Source: Poa pratensis
Lineage: Eukaryota; Streptophyta; Magnoliopsida; Poales; Poaceae
Reading direction: 5' to 3'
Length of the DNA: 64,000 nucleotides
NCBI GenBank assembly: GCA_947311845.1
Contig: CAMZMU010000089.1
Coordinates: 26,360,687 to 26,424,686, forward strand
The notes below the pieces were generated by a model, which was not told where the DNA came from, made no database searches, and saw nothing but the letters and a program-made list of their open reading frames with translations. How positions within the stretch are numbered: the stretch's first letter is position 1; every line of letters starts with the position of its first letter. The translations under genes and the position numbers were made by a program. This document shows, one piece after another, positions 53,301-64,000 of the stretch.

Positions 53301-54743
53301 GTGGCTAGTAGCCTATTCTCCTTAAGATTTTCAGTAAGCTTATAAGTTTATCAGTAAGTTTGTCTTAATCCTGATAAAACAGCACCTGACTGGTAGCCTA
53401 TTCTCTTAGCAGTGGCATAGTTGTACTTATTAAAGGACAGCATACTCATATTTCTGTTTGCAATATTTGAATCTAAAGGGCATCAACATCATTGCCCCAG
53501 CTACACCTTCACTGTAAGGACCAATGTGTCAAAGTCGGGTTAAAAGAATATTGTTCAAAACAGAGCAACAGGGCTGAAAAAACTAATGTGTACCACAATT
53601 CAGGGAAAAAAATATCAGCAGTGAAGGCTGTTACATTGAGATTTTTTCTTCAGCAATCAGCTTGACTTTCAACTTCTCCCACCACTGTATACTGCGGATA
53701 GCAACCCTACATTCCCCCTTTCCTTTGGAATCAATGATCTCCACATTTATTCTCCTCTTCTTCTTCAGAGCCACCCAAACATCAGTGGAGTCACATCTTT
53801 CTGCTCAAAATTCTCAATACATTGATCCATCACCGGCGATTCGGAGTCACGGTGAAGCAATCTCCAGTTTTTGGCATCTGGGTTAGTTTGAGTTGTAGAA
53901 CCTGCAGTAAGCTCAAAAGAGCATGCTTGATACATGTATCATTTCTCAATGTTCTAATTTCCCAACAGGGCAGATGATGTAATAATATTAAGGATATTCC
54001 ACTTTGTCGTTGTATTGATAATGATTGGTACTTAATTGTTTTCACACTTCCACTGATTTTGCAGATTGCTGGAATTCAACGAAACCTCATTTGATGCATG
54101 GGTTGACGTGGCGAAGGCACCTGCATTGCCATCTAGCTTGAAACTGTACCATGAACTTCAGGGACTTGGTTTCCATATTATCCTCTTGACTGGTCGAAGT
54201 GAATCACAGCGTAATGCTACTGAAGAAAATCTCTTGTTTGCTGGCTACCATTCATGGGAAAAACTCATACTGAGGTATTTGATACAGTTCTTGCATCAAA
54301 CGAGTCAGCTACTCATTGCATCCTTCTCTGCATAAGAGCCATATTACTTGGATCAAACCAGTTTGAGAAGTCCCTAGTTTCGAAATAATATCCTTCGGTT
54401 ATTCCAGCCAACTCTTATTCTCCTCTGTAGTTATGTTACTTCAACCTTTTAATGTGGCATATGCAAATTAACAGAAATTATGTATATTGGAAATACCTCA
54501 AGACAGGTGTCTATATGAATCACTAGAAGTCAGTTTTTTAAATCGGAAGTATGTTCATGTTGCAGGCAGCCCTCTGATCATGGCACGACCGCTGTCCAGT
54601 ACAAATCAGAGAGGCGAGCTGCGATGGAAGTGGAAGGATTCAAGATACTTGGTAACTCTGGGGATCAATGGAGTGATTTGATAGGACTGCCAGTGTCAAC
54701 AAGATCCTTCAAACTTCCAAACCCAATGTACTATATCAGTTGA
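50348..54743 (+). CDS. Secreted acid phosphatase, HAD class B / VSP-like, 258 aa
   Basis: Hydrolyses phosphomonoesters, probably in vacuole, wall or secretory route. Exons 50348-50736, 54065-54274, 54566-54743 join in phase to 259 codons including TGA. Residues 1-20 are a signal peptide (MRLLLVVVLLAAAAVAVTGA). Then come CDSWMLSVETGNAGPW and GYMEGERYASD, typical of plant VSP/acid phosphatase 1. HAD motif I is WVFDVDETLLSN (nucleophile Asp and second Asp), motif II LLTGRSESQRNAT, the motif III Lys probably in QYKSERRAA, motif IV GNSGDQWSDL. Ends LPNPMYYIS, the family's usual C-terminus. The catalytic residues are all present and the length is normal, so it is probably functional. Intron 1 (3.3 kb) carries a hAT element. 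Confidence 0.93.
51249..51581 (-). pseudogene. hAT (TTF-type zinc finger) transposase, N-terminal fragment
   Basis: 110-codon frame MSSKKCLSGSEKRKRKKQRD ... IPSVDEQQPFTVDVLDPRNW DNLDD, like the start of plant hAT/zinc-finger-MYM transposase-like proteins. The catalytic part is missing. The frame is open, but its upstream side is interrupted by the solo LTR inserted directly at the start codon. Confidence 0.6.
51583..51925. mobile_element. Solo LTR, 343 bp, TSD ACATG
   Basis: Begins TGTTGTGGAC and ends GTCCACAACA (TG...CA with inverted ends). ACATG duplicates at 51578-51582 and 51926-51930. A TATA box TATATAA lies at 51760-51766. No internal retrotransposon sequence remains, so the element was lost by LTR-LTR recombination. 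The superfamily is not determined. Confidence 0.9.
52767..54064. other. Acid phosphatase intron 1, remaining sequence
   Basis: AT-rich intron sequence without recognised transposon or gene. It ends with the acceptor TTTTGCAG at 54064. Confidence 0.5.
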
Positions 54744-55311
54744 TTTTATTGGCGACGTAAGAGAATATAGCTATTCTCGTCGTACAACATTCCTACCATT
54801 TGTATAGCCCCAGTCGCAAAACTTGTTTAATTTGGGGGTCTTAATTTGTATAGATTTGGTGCATCACCAAAGGGCAATGGTGGAGTTATCTTCAATCATG
54901 TCAGTAGCTGGGTCAGGTACCAGTGAATTTGCCAATGATGTCAATGGTAATGGATCTTTTACACAGGAGGGGTCACACATTGTACTCGCAGTATCTACCT
55001 GGTTTTATTTGAGTTCATCTCGTATATATGCTGTGTTCGCTATCATTGCTAACTGACTGAATCTCTGAAATTGTGTTGTGCTGGACTACATATTAACCGC
55101 TGTTGATTATAGTACAATTTATTTGTGGTGTTTAACCTTTGCAACTTGTCCATAGCATCATCACAGTAATAACGATTGGGCATAGATGAGATACTTGTCT
55201 AATAAGCAAAACTTTGCTTCGCAAACTTCAATTGCAGAAAGCTCTTCTGAGTTCTGACTAACGAAGACAGGGAACATGGGAGCATTTGAGCTCTGTGCCG
55301 CATCTCTTGTA
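54744..55311. other. Acid phosphatase 3' region
   Basis: 3' UTR and downstream sequence. Possible polyadenylation signals are not distinct. No further gene recognised. Confidence 0.45.
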
Positions 55312-55435
55312 CTCCATCCGTTATAAATTAGATGACTTTCATTTGTCCAAATGTAGATATATTTATACTTATAACATGTCTAGATACAACCACATGTGGA
55401 CAAATGTAAAGTCATCTAATTTGGAACGGATGAAG
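55312..55435. mobile_element. Stowaway MITE, 124 bp, TSD TA
   Basis: Begins CTCCATCCGTTATAAATTAG and ends CTAATTTGGAACGGATGAAG, imperfect inverted copies. TA on both sides. Confidence 0.9.
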
Positions 55436-56029
55436 TAAATCTCATCTCATATGGTAAACCCTTGTGCTTTTAGCTAGCATATGTACTGCACAGTTCTTTC
55501 TTGCTCTGGTAGGCAGGTGGTTTACCGCTTCTGTGCAAGAGGCCCCTGCTCCTGGCTATTGACAGCAGCGGATCTGAGGAACTCCTCTTCTTCGTATCGT
55601 CTTGCTGCAGGCCCAGGAAGAAGCAGCCGATCTGAGGAAATCCTCTTCTTAGTTATCGTCTTGCTGCAAGGCCGAGGAAGATGATGCAGAATCGACGAAC
55701 GGTTTGCGTTAATCCTGCTAATTACTGTGAGGGGTGGACTTCTTTGTGAGATCTTGTAAGCATTTGACATCCGAGAGCGATGTGAACGATGTGAAGGATT
55801 GAGACTTCCCTTTGTAGTACTTGGACAGCCCTGTTCTGCGGCAAGTGAACTGTTTATTTGTCAGAGATAGTTGGCATACTCTACTAGATTCATTTATCAA
55901 TGATGGATGACCTTTAGAAACAAGACAATCGAGCTCTTAGACAGCAAATTGCAAACTATTCAGACATAAATTTCAAGTTGCCATAGTATTGTCATGTTTT
56001 ACGGTGTTGCATAGCTGGCAATGGTCATA
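55436..56029. other. Intergenic region with a short tandem duplication
   Basis: A block containing AGCGGATCTGAGGAACTCCT is repeated about 60 bases later as AGCCGATCTGAGGAAATCCT (about 55567 and 55626), each followed by CTTCTT, TATCGTCTTGCTGCA. No gene. Confidence 0.6.
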
Positions 56030-56580
56030 CAACTTAACCAAACCTAGACCAGAACCAATCGATGTGGAGTTCTAACCGGAACTAAACCACACCTCCAGTC
56101 GTTCAGAAGAACCAAAACCAAAACCAACCGTACGCTTTGTCCAACCCAACCAAAACCAAACCACTCACCGACCTATGGGTTCAACCTGTTCTTAGTTTTG
56201 GGTTGAAACCAAATCAAACTGTTGTGCCCAGGCGAGCTCGAGTTACCGACGCCCTCGCGATGTGTGTGGAGTACGACTGCTGGAACAAGTTGTACTCGTA
56301 CACCACGTCTCGTACAGGCCGGCCCATTACCGTCTCGGATATCTTTGCAGGGTGACGGCGACGGAACCAATTATAAAACCGGTTCTAAACTACGATTCTT
56401 AACTGTTAGCGACCAAACTATGTAGCCCCAGACCCAGCCGTACCAAACTGTTTCGTACGTAAACCCAAACCAAACCTAACCTGATGAAAGTCGGGGCCAT
56501 TACAACCCAAACCAATCAAGCCCAGAGCAAAAACCAAACTGTTAGCCCGGTTAATCAAGAACCATTCTCAGGTTTAGTTG
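56030..56580. repeat. AACC/AAACCAAACC-rich repeat region
   Basis: Both ends (56035-56220 and 56400-56570) are dominated by AACCAAACC, CCAAAACCAAA and similar oligomers; the middle (56225-56355) is ordinary sequence. The composition resembles subterminal regions of some hAT-type plant elements, but clear termini were not found. Confidence 0.5.
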
Positions 56581-57005
56581 CATGGTAATAACAGGTTTAG
56601 CCCTGCACTTTTGTCACTGTTCTACCGACTTTAACGAGTGAAAAAAGTGCAGGGCTGCCGGACCATCCCCAAATGAGGGATTTTGGCGAGGTGGTGACCT
56701 TCTTCTCTCGTCAAACTACATACGAGGTTTACGTGGGCTGTTTTCTTCTGCGAGTATGATTGTTAGACTCGTGGGACGTCCAAGCGAGGATGGTGCATGT
56801 TGGCGTCGTCTTCATTGGGCCTTCAAATAGTGGCCGCATCACACGTGACTTCATTTTGGGGGTACTTTCTCGAGTAGTCAATTTTGAGCTTCAAGAAAAA
56901 AATCCTACACCTGACCTTGCTTGGTCGTACTTGAAAAATGAAAATGACTGTGTTTTTGCAACGTTATTTTTTAGGGCGTTGTTTGAACTTGATCTTTGGG
57001 TGTGT

Positions 57006-57040
<35 letters not shown>
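57006..57040. repeat. Poly-G tract (G35)
   Basis: Thirty-five consecutive G. It can form G-quadruplex structures and is a likely site of length error in sequencing. Confidence 0.95.
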
Positions 57041-57043
<3 letters not shown>

Positions 57044-57172
57044 GGTAGGGCTTTTAATCGTGTCGTTTCTATAATGAAATTGTTGCTTCTGGACAACCAT
57101 TTTTCAAATTCAACGTATTGCACTCCATTCAGGATATTATTTAAAGCGAATGACAATTCCTCATGTCCCCTA

Positions 57173-57173
<1 letters not shown>

Positions 57174-57232
<59 letters not shown>
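57174..57232. repeat. Poly-C tract (C59) followed by (GC)n
   Basis: Fifty-nine consecutive C followed by GCGCGCGC, 133 bases after the G35 tract. The two homopolymers are complementary and could pair. Confidence 0.95.
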
Positions 57233-57233
<1 letters not shown>

Positions 57234-57476
57234 CGCGCGCCCGCCTTCCCTTCTTTTTGAGGGTGTTGGTGGACTTGATCTTTAGAGAGAAAAGTCACAT
57301 CTAGGCTTAACTGTTATGACTCGGCCACGACAATGTTTGCGCGTCGTTCCCTTAATGAAATCGCTGTTTTTGGACAACCATTTTTTTAATTAAAATCAAT
57401 CGAATGTATCATATTATCTAACAGAGTCGTCATACTGGACCTATCGCCATATAATCAGGGGCACACCCAAGTTCAC

Positions 57477-58049
57477 CTACCAGGGTGCACATGACACCGG
57501 GTCCAAATGAAATTCCTTCACATATTTCTTGTATACATAGTGTGTGACACCCCAAGAATAAGTGAAAAAGATGATTGATCTGCAAAGAGGACACCAGGTT
57601 ACATTCTCTCTAGGTCCACCCTGCATATAATCCGTCAAATGCCGTCTTACATCAAAGATCCAGGCTTTGAGATTCGCCATTACATGCTCTCCATTGACAA
57701 TTTTTTTTGGAAGCGGCTCCAAATGCAGCATCGAGCATTCATTTTTGGAGGTTGTGTGCACGACGACATTTTCACATGTCACCCTTCCTGCTCCTCTCCC
57801 GCTCGCCCGCCCGTCTTCCTCCTTTGTGGTAGTGCCTCCTCCGTTAGACCAGAGTAGTTGCTGACGACACCATGAAATCCGCCTTGCCCTAAGGCCCCCG
57901 ATGGTGTAGGCGTTCCCTGCTTGCGTCCCTATACCGGGCGGGAACTGACGCACTCGAAAATTTGACGACTGGTAAAAAACACCTCCAATAATAACTTTTT
58001 GAAATCTTGATGTCAATCGTGGCAATTGTGCAGTGCAATTTTTATGCAA
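57477..58049 (-). other. Minus-strand open frame, 190 codons, unrecognised
   Basis: Open from ATG 58049 to a stop at 57477. It contains GGVFYQSSNFRVRQFPPG and a Cys pair (WCPLCRS). No family recognised; no signal peptide. It could be a decayed gene fragment or chance. It lies upstream of, and divergent to, the poly(A) polymerase gene. Confidence 0.2.
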
Positions 58050-58299
58050 TATCTGTTTTCTCTAGTAATGCATTTACGCACGTGTGAGTACTACTTTTGA
58101 TTGCTCTCTGGTCAAAACAACTCACCCGCCCACCACCCAACCAAAAAAGAAGATGTCCTCCTAGACATCGCCATTGCTGACGCAAAAGCAAAAGATCTCG
58201 ACGCGTCGTGCCCGCGGCGCCAACAGATTCAACGGAACACGGTGCTCCCGCCGCGTGATTATCTACCGGATCCACCAATTAATCCGAAATTAAGTATCC

Positions 58300-59028
58300 G
58301 GCGCAGCCCCACTAATCCCTCCCTCGCAAATATCCACATAAACCCCCGAAAAAAATTCCAACTCCGCGAAATAGACAGAGAGATAACTCACACACCAACG
58401 CGCACCGTCTCTCTCTCTCTCCACACTACCCTACCTATTCACCTCGCGTCCTCCCCTCGCCGCCCCCTCCACTATCCCCGCCCCCGCCGGAGCCGGCGCG
58501 GCCCACCGCCGTGCCGCCGACTCCCCAACTCCCCGCGGGCGGCGGATCGCCGGATCCCTACACGATCCGTAGCCCCGCCCTCGGCTCCTGCCGATCCAGT
58601 CCGTTCCCGATCTGATCCTGGCGGCGCGATCCCGTCGGCCCCGCGGGGTTTCGGATTCAGGGAGCTGTTCGGTTCCGGGTCGATGCAGGTTTCCGCGTCC
58701 CTCCCGTTTGGATCCGTGTGTCGGTAGGTTCCCTCCCTTGTTCGAGTCCGGCGAGTACTCCGTTCTCCCGTTGAGGGCCAATATAGAGGCCGAGGTCCCG
58801 TGCTGCGGGATTCATCAGAGACAGGCCGTGCTCTGCTGTTCAGCCTAGCCCGAAAGGTTCGATTTTTGGGGGCTGTTCGGCTGGAGTTTCGTGGATTGCT
58901 CTGAGTGAGGCGCCGATCTGAGCGAGTTAGGGTTTCTGTTCCCTGATTTTGTCGTGAGGGCGGCGGCTCTTCATTATTCTAGGTTCTCGAATATCTAGTC
59001 TTTTCTACTGTTTGGCTGTGAGACACGA
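58300..59028 (+). promoter_or_regulatory. Poly(A) polymerase promoter and 5' UTR region
   Basis: GC-rich, with a CT-rich initiator-like stretch at 58408-58445. A 5' UTR intron is likely, with donor GTAGGTT at 58724 or GTTTCC at 58689 and a possible acceptor TTCTAG at 58981; this is inferred from splice-like sequences only. No TATA box stands out. Confidence 0.45.
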
Positions 59029-63846
<4,818 letters not shown>

Positions 63847-63931
63847 TTTCTCAAAGCGGCCTCCATGAAGAACTAGAGGTCTTGCTTCTGGTGCATTCTC
63901 CTTTTTTGAAGTGTCTACTCGTTAGTTTCTA

Positions 63932-64000
63932 CTCCCTCCGTTCCATAATATAAGATGTTTTAGGTTTTGTCCACATTCACATGTATCTACATGTATGTGG
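63932..64000. mobile_element. Stowaway MITE, cut by the window end
   Basis: Begins CTCCCTCCGTTCCATAATAT after TA (63930-63931), 86 bases after the poly(A) polymerase stop codon. It probably lies in the 3' UTR. The right half is outside the window. Confidence 0.85.

Larger units (their letters stand above)
56984..57400. repeat. Diverged direct duplication, offset about 281-286 bp
   Basis: GAACTTGATCTTTGGG (56985) recurs as GGACTTGATCTTTAGA (57271), and TGTCGTTTCTATAATGAAAT with GGACAACCATTTTT (57061-57104) recurs as CGTCGTTCCCTTAATGAAAT with GGACAACCATTTTT (57342-57385). The copies have diverged. Confidence 0.7.

Noticed and set aside
56891..57304. Poly-Pro/poly-Gly open frames
   Set aside because: Artefacts of G35 and C59 tracts.
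58042..58278. Minus-strand 78-codon frame upstream of poly(A) polymerase
   Set aside because: Falls in the promoter/5' UTR region and has no recognisable product.

Overview
ORGANISM. This is nuclear DNA from a grass, most likely a Triticeae species (wheat, barley or a relative). The genes are intron-rich with GC-rich first exons and are separated by stacked LTR retrotransposons, a CACTA element with grass-type subterminal repeats, and many Stowaway (CTCCCTCCGT, TA target sites) and Tourist/Harbinger (TTA target sites) MITEs. No prokaryotic, organellar or viral backbone is visible. || GENES. Four host genes lie on the + strand. (1) A NAC transcription factor of the SND2/NAC073 type starts at 1359; exon 3 has an apparent 1-nt frameshift. 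(2) A ferroportin/IREG iron exporter (SLC40 family) occupies 35594-44751. Its 8 exons encode 506 aa; intron 2 is 7 kb and full of transposons, and intron 5 has a GC donor. (3) A secreted HAD-type acid phosphatase (class B/VSP-like) lies at 50348-54743, with 3 exons, 258 aa and a hAT element in intron 1. (4) A nuclear poly(A) polymerase lies at 59029-63846. Its 10 coding exons would give about 678 aa, but exon 1 carries one extra C that breaks the frame. || TRANSPOSON BLOCK (about 10.4-33.6 kb). This is a four-level nest, with target-site duplications resolved for all three inner insertions. A CACTA element holds a minus-strand transposase/Ulp1-like protease gene. A non-autonomous Gypsy element (Gypsy-1, 13162-31096, TSD GCTTC) split that gene. 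A second non-autonomous Gypsy (Gypsy-2, 19314-27964, TSD GGCGC) sits inside Gypsy-1, and a 716-bp hAT-like MITE (TSD ATCAAGCA) sits in its 5' LTR. Gypsy-1 has a decayed sense gag gene and no visible pol. It also has an antisense, intron-containing gene with its own TATA box that encodes a Transposase_28-like domain followed by a long coiled coil; Gypsy-2 cuts this antisense gene in two. || OTHER REGIONS. From 44.8 to 49.3 kb there are gene debris: an RNase H-like fragment split by a Harbinger element that itself carries a SANT-like fragment, and an ARM-repeat (U-box type) pseudogene. Intron 1 of the phosphatase holds a 1.86-kb hAT element that contains a solo LTR. The 55-58 kb stretch holds an AACC-rich repeat, a G35 tract, a C59 tract and a diverged direct duplication around them. 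|| NOVELTY. I see no clearly new biochemical system. The best candidates for a second look are the antisense transcription unit of Gypsy-1, the frameshifts in two otherwise well-conserved host genes, the GC-AG intron of ferroportin, and the intact 669-codon LINE ORF1 lying antisense in the ferroportin intron. Family names come from remembered motifs; no search was run.
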